From: Alphaproteobacteria bacterium
GTDB taxonomy: Bacteria > Pseudomonadota > Alphaproteobacteria > UBA8366
Length of the DNA stretch: 64,000 nucleotides
Reading direction: 5' to 3'
Assembly (NCBI GenBank): GCA_028281325.1
Contig: JANQKC010000035.1
Coordinates: 124,001 to 188,000 of the forward strand
The notes below the pieces were generated by a model. It was not told the DNA's origin and searched no databases. It saw only the letters and a list, made by a program, of their open reading frames with translations. The translations under genes and the position numbers were made by a program. Shown piece by piece: positions 44,694 through 54,768 of the stretch. Every line of letters starts with the position of its first letter. Within the stretch, counting starts at the first letter, position 1.

Positions 44694-45611
44694 ATGAGCT
44701 TGAGTTGGGATGACATGCAAGTGTTCCTCGCCGTTGCCCGTGAAGGCAACCTCTCGGCGGCGGCACGGGTGCTGAAGGTGACGCAACCGACGGTTGGCCG
44801 GCGCTTGAAAGCCTTGGAACAAGGTCTTTCCGCACGGTTGTTCGACCGCCTGCCGGATGGTTTCGTGCCGACGCCGGCGGGTGAAGAGCTGCTGCCGCTG
44901 GCCGAGGCAATGGAACAAACCGCCGAAGCCATTCAGCGCCGACAAGCCACGCTCGCCGACCGGGTCAGCGGCACGATTCGCCTGTCGGTGTTCGAGGTCG
45001 CCGCGCAGTTCCTGACCGATCACCTGTCGGATTTGCAGGAACGGCTTCCCGAAGTCGAGTTCGAAATCGCCATCAGCCACTCCAACGCGAATCTCTCCAA
45101 GCGAGAAGCGGATCTGGTGCTGCGCGCCTGCCTCCCGGAAAACCCGGCGTTGATTGCCCGAAAGCTCGGCGCGATTTCCTATGCCGTCTATGGCGAGACA
45201 GCCTTGGTCCGACGATATCCGGCCGCCCAATCCGATGCGCGTTATCAGGACTGTCCCTGGGTCGGCTATGACGGCGATCATGCCCGATTCGATACGCAGA
45301 TTTGGCTGGCCGGCAAACTCGCCGGACGACAGCCGGCGGTCCGCGTCAACAACGGCCTGGTGTTATACGATTCGGTCCGCAAAGGGGTCGGTTTGGGCAT
45401 CCTGCCCTGTTTTACCGCGGACAGCGATCCGTCGCTGCTGCGGCTGACGCCGCCCATCGAGGAGCTTGAGAGCGAGCAGCATCTCATCGTGCATCCGGAC
45501 TTGCGGCGGGTGCCGTTGGTTCGGGCCGTCATGGACGAATTGGTCGACCTGTTCAAACGCGAAGCCGCCACCTTGACCGGGGAAACCCGACGCCGCGCGC
45601 CGGCCGCGTGA
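44694..45611 (+). CDS. LysR-type transcriptional regulator
   Basis: This 305-residue regulator has an N-terminal helix-turn-helix (MQVFLAVAREGNLSAAARVL, then VTQPTVGRRLKALEQGL) and a LysR effector domain from about residue 90 (SGTIRLSVFEVAAQFL). It is divergent from the fused ABC exporter and very probably regulates it and the downstream MFS gene. The 155-bp divergent gap (44539-44693) is AT-rich, as expected for LysR boxes. A run of about 10-12 cytosines begins at its stop. Confidence 0.93.
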   Translation: MSLSWDDMQVFLAVAREGNLSAAARVLKVTQPTVGRRLKALEQGLSARLFDRLPDGFVPTPAGEELLPLAEAMEQTAEAIQRRQATLADRVSGTIRLSVFEVAAQFLTDHLSDLQERLPEVEFEIAISHSNANLSKREADLVLRACLPENPALIARKLGAISYAVYGETALVRRYPAAQSDARYQDCPWVGYDGDHARFDTQIWLAGKLAGRQPAVRVNNGLVLYDSVRKGVGLGILPCFTADSDPSLLRLTPPIEELESEQHLIVHPDLRRVPLVRAVMDELVDLFKREAATLTGETRRRAPAA

Positions 45612-45644
45612 CCCCCCCCCCCAGCCGTTGACGCATGTCAATGT

Positions 45645-45700
45645 CCGCGCCATCCGGCGCGGTAGAATTCCTCCGAGAAACTGCAGAGGAGCAATCGAAC
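45645..45700 (+). promoter_or_regulatory. Candidate RNA thermometer in the hsp20 leader
   Basis: The leader can form two hairpins. CCGCGCC (45645-45651) and GGCGCGG (45656-45662) pair over a 4-nt loop. TCCTC (45669-45673) then pairs with GAGGA (45686-45690), masking the GAGGAG ribosome site 9 nt before the ATG. A final hairpin that hides the ribosome site is the design of ROSE-type thermometers common on alphaproteobacterial small heat-shock genes. Classic ROSE sequence features are not fully present. Confidence 0.45.
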
Positions 45701-46234
45701 ATGGCGAAACAAAAAGCCGCTGGGGATACCGGCACGACGCTTGCCGCCAACACGCCATCGGCGGCGATGCCGCTTAGCCTGTTGCGCGACGATATCGACC
45801 GCGCCTTCGACCGGATGTTCGCGGATTGGCCGAGGTTCGGCGACCTGACGCGCCGCGGCATCTTCGACAACGACGCGTTTTTCGCGAAGCCCGACGTCGC
45901 GGCGCCGATCGTCGACGTCAGCGAGGACGACAAGGCCTACCGTATCGAAGCCGAGTTGCCGGGCGTTGACGAATCGGACATCGACGTCACCGTCACGGGT
46001 AACCGGCTGTCCTTGCGCGGCGAAAAGAAATCCGAAACGGAAAAAAGGGATAAGAACATCCACATGTCGGAACGCCGGTATGGGTCGTTCGAAAGAACCT
46101 TTCAGCTCCCGGACGATGTCAATGCGGACAAGATCAAAGCGAAATTTTCCAATGGCGTTTTGAAATTGAAGTTGCCGAAAAGCGCCAAGGCGAAATCCAA
46201 GGAGCGGAAAATTTCCGTGAAATCGCAGAAGTAG
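45701..46234 (+). CDS. Hsp20/alpha-crystallin family small heat-shock protein
   Basis: This 177-residue ATP-independent holdase chaperone starts at 45701 after GAGGAG. The alpha-crystallin domain spans about residues 65-160: APIVDVSEDDKAYRIEAELPG, then VTGNRLSLRGEK, RRYGSFERTFQLP, and the FSNGVLKLKLPK strand with a lysine-rich tail. The N-terminal region (PLSLLRDDIDRAFDRMFADW) matches class A/B bacterial Hsp20 proteins. Its leader may sense temperature. It stands alone before the efflux operon. Confidence 0.94.
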   Translation: MAKQKAAGDTGTTLAANTPSAAMPLSLLRDDIDRAFDRMFADWPRFGDLTRRGIFDNDAFFAKPDVAAPIVDVSEDDKAYRIEAELPGVDESDIDVTVTGNRLSLRGEKKSETEKRDKNIHMSERRYGSFERTFQLPDDVNADKIKAKFSNGVLKLKLPKSAKAKSKERKISVKSQK

Positions 46235-46361
46235 GTGTGCCATTCTCCCAATGCCGCCGTTCTCGGATCCTCCCGACGGTGAGCCGGCCCTTATGCGCTC
46301 GAACAGAATGCCCGGCCCTCCGGAAATGCACCCAGGTCCAAGGTAAAGCAGGCGACAACTG

Positions 46362-47354
46362 ATGACACGCTATCGGGTAATCCTAACTGTCGCCATTCTT
46401 GTCCTTGGCGCTGCGGGCGGCGGCTATTATTGGTGGCACCAGCAACAGAACCAATTGCCGGCGGACATCGCATCCGGCAATGGCCGGATCGAAGCGGAGG
46501 AAGTGCACGTAGCCGCCAAGTATGCGGGCCGCGTGGCGGAAGTCACCGTCGAGGAAGGCGACACGGTCGCCGCCGGTCAGGTTCTAGCCCGTATGGATAC
46601 GGCTGAGTTGGACGCAAGCCTCGCCCGCGCGAAGGCCTTGGTTGCGCAAGCCCAACAGGACGTTGCCGAGGCGCGCGCCCAGATCGCCAAACAGGAAAGC
46701 GAGCTGAAATTCGCCGACCAGGAACTGGGACGTGCGAAATTCCTCGTCCAGAAGGGGCATGTTTCCCGCGAGCGCCTGGACCGGCGGCAATCAGAGTACG
46801 ATACCGCCAAGGCCGTCCATACGGCCGCTATCGCCCGTTTGGTCAGCACGCAGCGCGCCGTCGAATCGGCCGAGGCGGAAGCCAAGCGGATCCAAACGCA
46901 GATTGACGACTCGGTGCTTAAGGCCCCTCGCGCAGGACGCATCCAGTACCGGCTTGCCGAGCCGGGTGAGGTCTTGCCCGGCGGCGGCAAGGTCGTGACG
47001 TTACTCGACCTGACGGACGTGTACATGACGATCTTCCTGCCGACGGCCCAGGTCGGTCGAGTCCTCGTCGGTTCCGACGCCCGTATCATTCTGGATGCGA
47101 TTTCGCAATATGTGATACCGGCGCAAGTCTCTTTCGTGGCTGCGGAAGCCCAGTTCACGCCGCGCGCGGTGGAAACGCGCAGCGAACGGGAGAAGCTGAT
47201 GTTCCGAATCAAGGTCAAGATCGACCCGGCGCTTCTGCGGCAGCATATGCAAAAGGTAAAGACCGGCGTCCCCGGCGAGGCCTACGTCCTGCTCGGCCCC
47301 GATGCGACCTGGCCGGATAGCCTACAGGTGAAACTGCCGCCGCCGGGGCAATGA
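46362..47354 (+). CDS. HlyD-family membrane fusion protein (YhiI/YbhG-like)
   Basis: This 330-residue periplasmic adaptor is anchored by one N-terminal helix ([20 protein letters not shown]). A biotinyl-lipoyl-like half ([19 protein letters not shown]) and its counterpart ([20 protein letters not shown]) flank a long coiled-coil hairpin (about residues 90-180). It bridges an inner-membrane ABC pump to the outside. Its stop overlaps the next start as ATGA, coupling it to the RbbA-like protein. Confidence 0.94.
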   Translation: MTRYRVILTVAILVLGAAGGGYYWWHQQQNQLPADIASGNGRIEAEEVHVAAKYAGRVAEVTVEEGDTVAAGQVLARMDTAELDASLARAKALVAQAQQDVAEARAQIAKQESELKFADQELGRAKFLVQKGHVSRERLDRRQSEYDTAKAVHTAAIARLVSTQRAVESAEAEAKRIQTQIDDSVLKAPRAGRIQYRLAEPGEVLPGGGKVVTLLDLTDVYMTIFLPTAQVGRVLVGSDARIILDAISQYVIPAQVSFVAAEAQFTPRAVETRSEREKLMFRIKVKIDPALLRQHMQKVKTGVPGEAYVLLGPDATWPDSLQVKLPPPGQ

Positions 47355-50083
47355 CCAAGGACGAACAGACCGCCGCGAGTCTCCAGGCCGTTTCGCATCG
47401 GTATGGCGAAACGGTGGCCCTCGACGACGTCACGCTCGCTCTCCCCGCCGGCGGCATGGTCGGCGTGATCGGACCCGATGGCGTCGGCAAATCGACTTTG
47501 CTCGGCCTCGTCGCCGGCGCCCGCAAAATCCAGTCCGGGACGGTCAACGTGCTGGACGGTGATATCGCCGACGACAAACATCGAAAACGTGTATGCCCGC
47601 GGATCGCCTATATGCCGCAAGGTCTCGGCAAGAACCTCTACATGGACCTCACCGTCTTCGAGAACCTGGAGTTCTTCGGCCGCCTGTTCGGGCAGGACCG
47701 CGCGGAGCGTCGACGCCGCATCTCCCAACTTCTAAAGAGCACCGGTCTCGACCCGTTCCCCAACCGGCAAGCGGGGAAACTGTCCGGCGGTATGAAACAG
47801 AAGTTGGGACTCTGCTGCGCCTTGATCCACGACCCGGATCTTTTGATCCTCGACGAACCCACGACCGGCGTCGATCCGCTCTCGCGCCGCCAGTTTTGGG
47901 ACCTCATCGATAGCATCCGGAAACAGCGGCCCGGCATGGGGGTGCTGGTTTCGACCGCCTACATGGACGAGGCCGAACGCTTCGATTATCTCGTCGCCAT
48001 GAACAGCGGCGCGGTCTTGGCGACCGGGAGCGCAGCGGACATCAAGCGCGGTGTCGGCGCGGAGACCCTCGAGGATGCCTTCGTCAAGCTGCTGCCCGAG
48101 ACCGACGGCCGAGAGCGCAAATCCTTCGAAATACCGGCGCGGCCCGTTCACGACGGCGCACCCGCGATCACCGCGCAAGGCCTGACACGACGTTTCGGCA
48201 AATTCACCGCCGTCGACAATGTCAGTTTCGAAATCGAGCGCGGCGAGATATTCGGATTCTTGGGCTCGAACGGCTGCGGCAAGACGACAACCATGAAGAT
48301 GCTGACGGGTCTGCTGCCGGCGACATCGGGCAAGGCGTGGTTGTTCGGCGAAGAGACCAAGGCGTCGGACCTCGAAACGCGCAAGCGCGTCGGGTACATG
48401 TCCCAGTCCTTCTCGCTGTATACGGAACTCACGGTCGCGCAAAATCTCGACCTTCATGCCCGGCTGTTCCACCTGCCGCGCCATCGCATTCCCGACCGGA
48501 TCGACGACCTGATCGCCCGGTTCGGCCTTGCCGACTACGTCGATGACCTCGCCGAGAAACTGCCCTTGGGCGTGCGCCAACGGCTCTCCCTCGCCGTCGC
48601 GGTCATCCACGAACCGGAAATGCTGATCCTGGACGAGCCGACGTCCGGGGTCGATCCGGTCGCCCGGGACATGTTCTGGGAACTGTTGATCGATCTGTCC
48701 CGAAACCAAGGCGTGACGATCTTCATCTCCACGCATTTCATGAACGAGGCGGAGCGATGCGACCGGATATCCCTGATGCATGCCGGTCTCGTGCTGGCCG
48801 ACGGCACGCCTGCCGAGCTCATGCGACGGCGTAGCGTCGAGACGCTGGAAGACGCCTTCATCGCCTACCTGCAAGAAGCGGACAGTGAACCCGCACCAAC
48901 CGAATCGCTGACAGACGCGGCAGCGCAGAACGGCAAAGCGGCCCCGCCGCGCGACGGATTCAGTCTGCGGCGGCTGATGGCCTATTGCCGGCGCGAAACG
49001 ATGGAGATTTCCCGTGATCCGATCCGGCTTGCCTTCGCGGTTCTCGGAACGGCGATCCTCATGATCGTGTTCGGATACGGCATCACGTTCGATGTGGAAA
49101 ACCTCAGGTATGCGGCCTTCGACCAGGATCAAACGCCGGAGAGCCGCACCTACCTCGAAGGGTTCGCCGGGTCGCGGTATTTCCTGCGCGGCGCGCCGAT
49201 TTCGAGTCATGCCGAGATGGACCTTCGCCTCCAGAGCGGCGACATCACGCTGGCCATCGAAATTCCACCGGGGTTCGGCAAGGCGCTGCTGCAAGGCCGC
49301 AGCCCTGCGGTATCGGCCCGAATCGACGGCGCCATGCCGTTCCGCGCGGAAACCATCCGCGGCTATGTCGAAGGGCTGCATCAACGCTATTTGGACGACC
49401 TGTCGCGCGACTCCATCGGCCTGCCGCCTGTTCTGCCGCTCGCGGCGATCGAACCCCGGTTCAAGTACAACCAAGACTTCAAAAGCGTCTTCGCGATGGT
49501 CCCCTCGACGATCGCGCTGCTTCTCATGCAGATACCGGCAATCCTGATCGCCCTGGGCGTCGTACGGGAAAAGGAACTCGGGTCGATCACCAACCTCTAT
49601 GTCACCCCGGTCACGCGGCTTGAATTCCTACTCGGCAAGCAACTTCCGTATATCGCGATCGCGCTGATCAACTTCTTCATATTGGTGGCAATGGCACTCT
49701 TCCTGTTCGAGGTGCCGATCAAAGGAAGCTTTGCGGCATTGTGCCTGGGCGCCGCGCTCTTCGTATCGGCGTCCACGGGCGTCGGCCTGTTGATCTCAGC
49801 GTTCACCCGGACCCAAATCGCCGCGCTGTTCGGCACCGCCATCGCGACGATCGTCCCGTCGATCCTGTTCTCCGGCATGATGCAACCCGTTTCGTCACTC
49901 GAAGGCGGCGCGGCATTCACAGGCAAAATCATTCCCACTACATATTTCATGAATATCAGCGTCGGAACGTTCACCAAGGGTCTCGGGTTTCGCGATTTGT
50001 CGACCGAGTTCATAGCACTCCTGATCTTCCTTCCGATCCTGACAGCCTTGAGCGTCATCCTCCTGAAGAAGCAGGAGCCATAG
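47351..50083 (+). CDS. RbbA-like ABC transporter: two ATPase domains fused to a permease
   Basis: This 910-residue fusion has ATPase 1 (Walker [12 protein letters not shown], signature [11 protein letters not shown], Walker [13 protein letters not shown]), ATPase 2 ([36 protein letters not shown]) and a C-terminal ABC-2 permease with about six helices starting near residue 560. This is the plan of E. coli RbbA (YhiH), flanked by YhiI and YhhJ as here. RbbA was described as a ribosome-associated ATPase, but this arrangement also fits a drug or metabolite exporter. The start lies within the ATGA overlap. Confidence 0.93.
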   Translation: MTKDEQTAASLQAVSHRYGETVALDDVTLALPAGGMVGVIGPDGVGKSTLLGLVAGARKIQSGTVNVLDGDIADDKHRKRVCPRIAYMPQGLGKNLYMDLTVFENLEFFGRLFGQDRAERRRRISQLLKSTGLDPFPNRQAGKLSGGMKQKLGLCCALIHDPDLLILDEPTTGVDPLSRRQFWDLIDSIRKQRPGMGVLVSTAYMDEAERFDYLVAMNSGAVLATGSAADIKRGVGAETLEDAFVKLLPETDGRERKSFEIPARPVHDGAPAITAQGLTRRFGKFTAVDNVSFEIERGEIFGFLGSNGCGKTTTMKMLTGLLPATSGKAWLFGEETKASDLETRKRVGYMSQSFSLYTELTVAQNLDLHARLFHLPRHRIPDRIDDLIARFGLADYVDDLAEKLPLGVRQRLSLAVAVIHEPEMLILDEPTSGVDPVARDMFWELLIDLSRNQGVTIFISTHFMNEAERCDRISLMHAGLVLADGTPAELMRRRSVETLEDAFIAYLQEADSEPAPTESLTDAAAQNGKAAPPRDGFSLRRLMAYCRRETMEISRDPIRLAFAVLGTAILMIVFGYGITFDVENLRYAAFDQDQTPESRTYLEGFAGSRYFLRGAPISSHAEMDLRLQSGDITLAIEIPPGFGKALLQGRSPAVSARIDGAMPFRAETIRGYVEGLHQRYLDDLSRDSIGLPPVLPLAAIEPRFKYNQDFKSVFAMVPSTIALLLMQIPAILIALGVVREKELGSITNLYVTPVTRLEFLLGKQLPYIAIALINFFILVAMALFLFEVPIKGSFAALCLGAALFVSASTGVGLLISAFTRTQIAALFGTAIATIVPSILFSGMMQPVSSLEGGAAFTGKIIPTTYFMNISVGTFTKGLGFRDLSTEFIALLIFLPILTALSVILLKKQEP

Positions 50084-50084
50084 C

Positions 50085-51212
50085 ATGGGCCGCCTGGAGA
50101 ACATCTACCGCCTAGGCGTCAAGGAATTGTTCAGCCTACGCCGGGACAACGTCATGCTCATCCTCATCGTGTGGGCATTTTCGCTATCGATCTATACGGC
50201 GGCGACCGGCCTGTCCCACGACCTTCGAAACGGGTCTATCGCGATCGTCGATCAAGACCGCTCGCAATTATCGACTAGGATTAGACAAGCTTTCCTGCCG
50301 CCCTATTTCCGCAAACCCGAGTTGATTTCCTTTGACCGGATCGATCCGGCGATGAATGCCCGCGAGTACACATTCGTCGTGGTCATCCCCGGCAACTTCG
50401 AGTCCGACATCCTCGCCGGGCGCCACCCGACCGTCCAGATCAATATCGATGCTACCGCCATGATGCAGGCCGGGATCGGGAACGGCTATATCAACGCTAT
50501 CCTACTGCAGGAAATCGACCGGTTCGTTGGTTCCGGCACGCCGAGACCGCCCCCCGCGGTCGAGCTACGATCGCGCTATGCCTTCAACCCAAACGTTGAG
50601 AGCGCTTGGTTCACCGGCATCATGCAGGTTATCCAGCAGATTACGATGCTTTCGATCATCTTGAGCGGCGCGGCCCTGATCCGGGAACGCGAGCATGGCA
50701 CGCTCGAGCATCTGTTGGTGATGCCGCTGACGCCTCTGGAAATCATGATGGCGAAGGTCTGGGCCAACGGTCTCGTGATCCTGGTGGCCACGGGGCTGTC
50801 CATGGCATTGGTCGTCGAGCTGTTGCTGCAAGTGCCTATCGCCGGATCACGGCTGCTCTTTCTGGCGGGAACGGCGAGCTACCTCTTCTTCTCGACGGCC
50901 CTGGGCATTTTCCTGGGAACGATTGCCCGGTCCATGCCACAGTTCGGCCTTCTGTTCATGCTGGTCGTCCTGCCGATGAACCTGCTGTCGGGGGCCAACA
51001 CGCCGCTTGAGAGCCAGCCGGAACTCCTCCAGACGATCATGCAGGCCGCGCCGCCGACCCATTTCGTGAGCTTCGCCCAGGCAATCCTGAACCGGGGCGC
51101 GGGTTTCGACATCGTCTGGCCGCAATTCGCCCTGGTCGTCGCGATCGGCGGCATCTTCTTCGCCTTCGCCGCCGCCCGCGTGCGGAAGAGCCTCACCGTC
51201 GCGCACGTTTAG
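50085..51212 (+). CDS. ABC-2 type permease (YhhJ/YbhR-like)
   Basis: This 375-residue inner-membrane protein starts one base after the RbbA-like stop. It has an N-terminal helix (VMLILIVWAFSLSIYTAA), a large extracytoplasmic domain (about residues 45-170) and five C-terminal helices with the ABC-2 motif region EREHGTLEHLLVMPLTPLE. It is the second membrane half of the exporter encoded with the HlyD and RbbA-like genes. Confidence 0.93.
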   Translation: MGRLENIYRLGVKELFSLRRDNVMLILIVWAFSLSIYTAATGLSHDLRNGSIAIVDQDRSQLSTRIRQAFLPPYFRKPELISFDRIDPAMNAREYTFVVVIPGNFESDILAGRHPTVQINIDATAMMQAGIGNGYINAILLQEIDRFVGSGTPRPPPAVELRSRYAFNPNVESAWFTGIMQVIQQITMLSIILSGAALIREREHGTLEHLLVMPLTPLEIMMAKVWANGLVILVATGLSMALVVELLLQVPIAGSRLLFLAGTASYLFFSTALGIFLGTIARSMPQFGLLFMLVVLPMNLLSGANTPLESQPELLQTIMQAAPPTHFVSFAQAILNRGAGFDIVWPQFALVVAIGGIFFAFAAARVRKSLTVAHV

Positions 51213-51233
51213 CCGCCGGCGCGCCTTTCTTTA

Positions 51234-52130
51234 TCAAGCGGGCGTGTCGGTCGCGCCCAGCGATTCCAGCAAAGCGGCGTTGAAGGCCTCGGCTTGCTCG
51301 TACATCACCCAATGCCCGGCATCGGCGACGATCCGCGTCTCGATATCGGGATGCGACCGCCGCATCACGCCGACCCGCGCGTCGCGCCCGCCCACGGCGT
51401 AGACGTCGCCGTCCCCCCAGATGCAGGACAACCTGCAGCGCACGCCCGGCAGACTATCCTTCAGCAAGGTATTGATGCCGCTGCGGGCGATCCGGAACCG
51501 CATGCGCAACCCATTCTCCCGCTGCAGATGCACCGCCAGATCGTCGATCCGCGAGTTGTCGTGAAACATGATGACGCCGAGATTGTTGCGGTGCCGGCGG
51601 TCCAGGACCTCTCGCGGCAGGTCCGGCCGCCAACGCTGCAGCCCCGTGATCTTTTGCGACGGCACGCCCAGCCCGCCGGGTCCGACCACGACGAGGTTGT
51701 CGAGCTTGCCGCCATGCGCCAACGCGATGGCTGCGGACAAATTGGCCCCCATGGAAAACCCGGCAACATCGTAGACCTGCTCCCTGCCGAAAAGCTGGTC
51801 GAGCCCCGCGCCGACGGCATCGGCCATCGCATCGCGAGTCGGGCGGCCCGGCAACGCGTCGGAGTCGCCATGCGACGGCATGTCCGCCGCGAAAACTTGG
51901 AAATGCCGTGACAATGGCAGGACAGTCTTGATCCAATGCGTCCAGCTCCCATACCCGCCGTGAAACAGCACCAGCGGGCGGCCCTGTCCCCACACCCGCC
52001 AGACCATCTCGCCGCCGTCGAAGCGGGTGCGGCGCTGCTCGGACAATGCGTCGATCCGCGCCACGATTTCCGCCGGCGTTTCATCGGCCGCGACCGTTGG
52101 CGCGGACGGCCGGGCGATCGCGTCATCCAT
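51234..52130 (-). CDS. Alpha/beta hydrolase (tandem array, member 4 in transcription order)
   Basis: This 298-residue alpha/beta-fold hydrolase has oxyanion/HG motif LVLFHGGYGSWTHWIKT, nucleophile elbow AGFSMGAN (serine at about 129), an acid loop GDGDVYAVGGRD and the catalytic histidine in ADAGHWVMYEQAEAF. The start at 52130 (MDDAIARPSAP) overlaps the previous gene by 8 bp. All four proteins of this array share the pattern W-R-x-W/F-G-x-G-x-P then LHGG-x-G. The substrate is unknown. Confidence 0.93.
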   Translation of the reverse strand: MDDAIARPSAPTVAADETPAEIVARIDALSEQRRTRFDGGEMVWRVWGQGRPLVLFHGGYGSWTHWIKTVLPLSRHFQVFAADMPSHGDSDALPGRPTRDAMADAVGAGLDQLFGREQVYDVAGFSMGANLSAAIALAHGGKLDNLVVVGPGGLGVPSQKITGLQRWRPDLPREVLDRRHRNNLGVIMFHDNSRIDDLAVHLQRENGLRMRFRIARSGINTLLKDSLPGVRCRLSCIWGDGDVYAVGGRDARVGVMRRSHPDIETRIVADAGHWVMYEQAEAFNAALLESLGATDTPA

Positions 52131-53010
52131 GGTCGCCGCCCTGCACGCCCAGCGCTTCCAGCAAGACCGCATTGAACCTGTCGGGCTGTTCATAGATCAC
52201 CCAATGCCCCGCGTCTTCGATGATCCTGAAGTCACAATCCGGCTGGATCGAGCGGAACAGCGCGATACGGTCGTCCATGAAGTCCTTCGCATAGCAATCC
52301 AACGCCCCGAAAATGGGGACGATCCGCGCCGTGACATCCGGCAACGCCGCCGCCAGCGCATCGGTCACGGCGATCAGCCGCCCTTTGATCCGCGCATCCG
52401 GCACATTGGTGGTTTGCAGGTAGACCGCGAGTTCGTCGATCCGGTCCGGGTCGGCGAACATCACGATTTCAAGATTGTTGCGATGGACCGCGGCGAGTTC
52501 GTCCGGGTCCGTAACGCCGCGCCAGTGGCGCAGTCCGGTAATCGCCCCCCGCCGCAACCCCAAACCGTTGGAGCCGCAAATCGCAAGCGTTTCGACCCGC
52601 GGGTACTGCGCCGCCAAACAGCCGCCGATAATGCCGCCGAACGAAAACCCGGCGACGGCGAGCGGCTGGCGGCCGGGGATCAACGCCTCCAGTCCCTCTT
52701 TGATCTGCGCGGCGATCGACAAGCCGGTATAGGGTTCCGGCGGCATGGCGGAATCGCCGTGACCGGGAATGTCCGGCAGATACAAGGTGAAGTACCGGGC
52801 CAGTTCCGGAATATTCCGAATCCAATGGCTCCACCGGCCGAAGCCGCCATGCAGCAGAACCAACGGCGGGCCGTCACCGAAAATGCGCCAGACCAGATCG
52901 CCCCCGCCGCACGGGGTGGTTCGATGTTCCGCCGCCGCCACGAAACGGCGCACGCAGGCCTCGGGCGATTCTCCATTCTGTATGGGGTCGGGAGCCGCGC
53001 GGCCGCTCAT
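52123..53010 (-). CDS. Alpha/beta hydrolase (tandem array, member 3)
   Basis: This is a 295-residue paralogue with LVLLHGGFGRWSHWIRN, nucleophile elbow AGFSFGGIIGG, acid loop FGALDCYAKDF and catalytic histidine in EDAGHWVIYEQPDRF. Its stop region overlaps the start of the next gene and its start overlaps the third gene's stop by 4 bp, so translation is coupled. A conserved VHRNNLEIVMFADPDRIDEL stretch recurs in all members (for example HRRNLATIMIADPNRID in the neighbour). Confidence 0.93.
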   Translation of the reverse strand: MSGRAAPDPIQNGESPEACVRRFVAAAEHRTTPCGGGDLVWRIFGDGPPLVLLHGGFGRWSHWIRNIPELARYFTLYLPDIPGHGDSAMPPEPYTGLSIAAQIKEGLEALIPGRQPLAVAGFSFGGIIGGCLAAQYPRVETLAICGSNGLGLRRGAITGLRHWRGVTDPDELAAVHRNNLEIVMFADPDRIDELAVYLQTTNVPDARIKGRLIAVTDALAAALPDVTARIVPIFGALDCYAKDFMDDRIALFRSIQPDCDFRIIEDAGHWVIYEQPDRFNAVLLEALGVQGGDHG

Positions 53011-53900
53011 GCGGAAGCGCCCTCGGGCGCGGCGGCGCGTAACGCCTGGATCAGCACATCGTTGAACGCGTCCGCCGCCTCATACATCACCCAATGCCCG
53101 GCATTGTCGATGACGTGGAAGGGCGTCCCCGGCTGAACGGCATGGAACGCCGCCTTCCGTTCCGCCATGCTGTCGACCACATACACATCCGCCGCCCCCG
53201 AGATGCAGACGAGCCGCGCCTTGATCGCCGGCAACGCGCGGCGCAAGGCATCCGACCGGGCGATCGCGCTGCCCTTTATCCGGGCCTTCACCGTGTTGGA
53301 CATCTGAAGCTGTAGAGCCAAACCGTCGATCCGGTTTGGATCGGCGATCATGATGGTCGCGAGGTTCCGGCGATGTATGTCGCGCAGCACGTCGTCCGGC
53401 ATATCGGCGGTCCATTTCTGCAAGCCGCCGATATTCGCCCGCGGCAGATCGAGCCCGCCGGAACCGATAACGACGAATGTATGAACGCGCGGCCCCAGCA
53501 AGGCGGCGGCGCTGCCGCCCACGATACCGCCGAGCGAGAACCCAGCCATCGCGCAGGTCGTCTCGGGCGGCAGCACGAGATTGACCCCGTCCGCGATAAT
53601 CTCGCCCAGGCACTCCGACGTGTGCGGCTCAGCCGGCGTGGCGGACTCGCCGTAGCCCGGCAGGTCCGGCACGTAGAGTCGGTAATGCACCGCCAAGTCG
53701 GGAATGTTCCGGATCCAATGGGTCCAGGCGCCATGCCCCCCGTGCAGCAACACAAGCGCCGGCCCTTCGCCCCAGATACGCCAAACCATGTCGCCGTCAC
53801 CGCAGGGCGTAAGGCGCCGTTCCGCCGACGCATCCAATCGGGCCACCAGTGTATCGGGATCGGCTACGCCCCCACTATCTTTCATCGTTTCGCATCCCAT
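53007..53900 (-). CDS. Alpha/beta hydrolase (tandem array, member 2)
   Basis: This 297-residue paralogue has LVLLHGGHGAWTHWIRNIPD, elbow MAGFSLGGIVGG, acid loop SGAADVYVVDS and histidine DNAGHWVMYEAADAF. It may start at residue 6 (MKDSGG, 53885) and still overlap the neighbour. The conserved PCGDGDMVWRIWGEGP preamble is near-identical in the four proteins, a sign of repeated gene duplication. Confidence 0.93.
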   Translation of the reverse strand: MGCETMKDSGGVADPDTLVARLDASAERRLTPCGDGDMVWRIWGEGPALVLLHGGHGAWTHWIRNIPDLAVHYRLYVPDLPGYGESATPAEPHTSECLGEIIADGVNLVLPPETTCAMAGFSLGGIVGGSAAALLGPRVHTFVVIGSGGLDLPRANIGGLQKWTADMPDDVLRDIHRRNLATIMIADPNRIDGLALQLQMSNTVKARIKGSAIARSDALRRALPAIKARLVCISGAADVYVVDSMAERKAAFHAVQPGTPFHVIDNAGHWVMYEAADAFNDVLIQALRAAAPEGASA

Positions 53901-54768
53901 ATCGCTTCAGCGCATCCAGCAGCAGGTCGTTGACCGGCTCCGCGGCCTCGTACATCGCCCAGTGACCGACGCCGTCGAGAAGGTGTATCGCCACGTCCGA
54001 CTGGGCCGATCGGAACACCGCCTTCCGATCCGCAAGTCCGGGTTTAGCAAAAACATCCTCCGCCCCCCAAATGACCGTCATCGGGGCCGTCACATCCGGC
54101 AGGACTCGCGCCAGGGTATCCGTGCCGGCCACCACATGGGACCGCATCCGCGCGCGCTTGACGTTCTCGACCTGCAACCACACCGCAAAATCGTCGATCT
54201 CCGCCGGCGGTTTCGCCAGCATGATGGCGTTCAGGTTGTGCCGCTGGACCTCCCCGACTTCCGCGTCGGACATCCCGTCTTTCGCCGCCTGCAGCGGTTT
54301 GGACAACCCGGGCCAAGGCACGCCGAGCGCGGCCGCGCCGATCAAGGTAAAAGAGGCCAGGCGCGCGCCCTCGCGGCGCGCCAGATATCCCCCCATCACG
54401 CTGCCGAAGGAAAACCCGACGAGATGGTAGCGCGCGGGCGGCGGCAACAATTCGGCCAGCCCTTGGCAGACGATCTCCGCGATATGGTCGGTCGATTCGG
54501 GAAGCCGGCCGATATCGTACTCCTGCGGCGCCAAGTCGGAGTCGCCGAAGCCCGGAATGTCCGCGACATAGAGCCGGTACTTGTCCTCCAGCACCGGCAG
54601 ATTGCGGATCCAATGGGTCCACGACCCGGACCCGCCATGCAACAGGACCACCGGTTCGCCCGCGCCCCAGATGCGCCACACCATGCGGCCATCGCCGCAA
54701 GGGGTCGTTCGCTTTTCGCACCGCCCGTGAATACGGTCCGTAACGACCGACGGATCGTCGTCGTTCAC
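53875..54768 (-). CDS. Alpha/beta hydrolase (tandem array, member 1)
   Basis: This 297-residue first gene of the array has VVLLHGGSGSWTHWIRNLPV, elbow VGFSFGSVMGG, acid loop GAEDVFAKPGLAD and histidine DGVGHWAMYEAAEPV. It has no signal peptide, so it is cytoplasmic. It overlaps the next gene by 26 bp if the longer start there is used. The four genes share one promoter region at 54769 and above. Confidence 0.93.
   Translation of the reverse strand: MNDDDPSVVTDRIHGRCEKRTTPCGDGRMVWRIWGAGEPVVLLHGGSGSWTHWIRNLPVLEDKYRLYVADIPGFGDSDLAPQEYDIGRLPESTDHIAEIVCQGLAELLPPPARYHLVGFSFGSVMGGYLARREGARLASFTLIGAAALGVPWPGLSKPLQAAKDGMSDAEVGEVQRHNLNAIMLAKPPAEIDDFAVWLQVENVKRARMRSHVVAGTDTLARVLPDVTAPMTVIWGAEDVFAKPGLADRKAVFRSAQSDVAIHLLDGVGHWAMYEAAEPVNDLLLDALKRYGMRNDER

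Noticed and set aside
47732-49474. 580-codon minus-strand open frame
   Set aside because: It is antisense to the RbbA-like gene, with no domain and a shadow-type composition.
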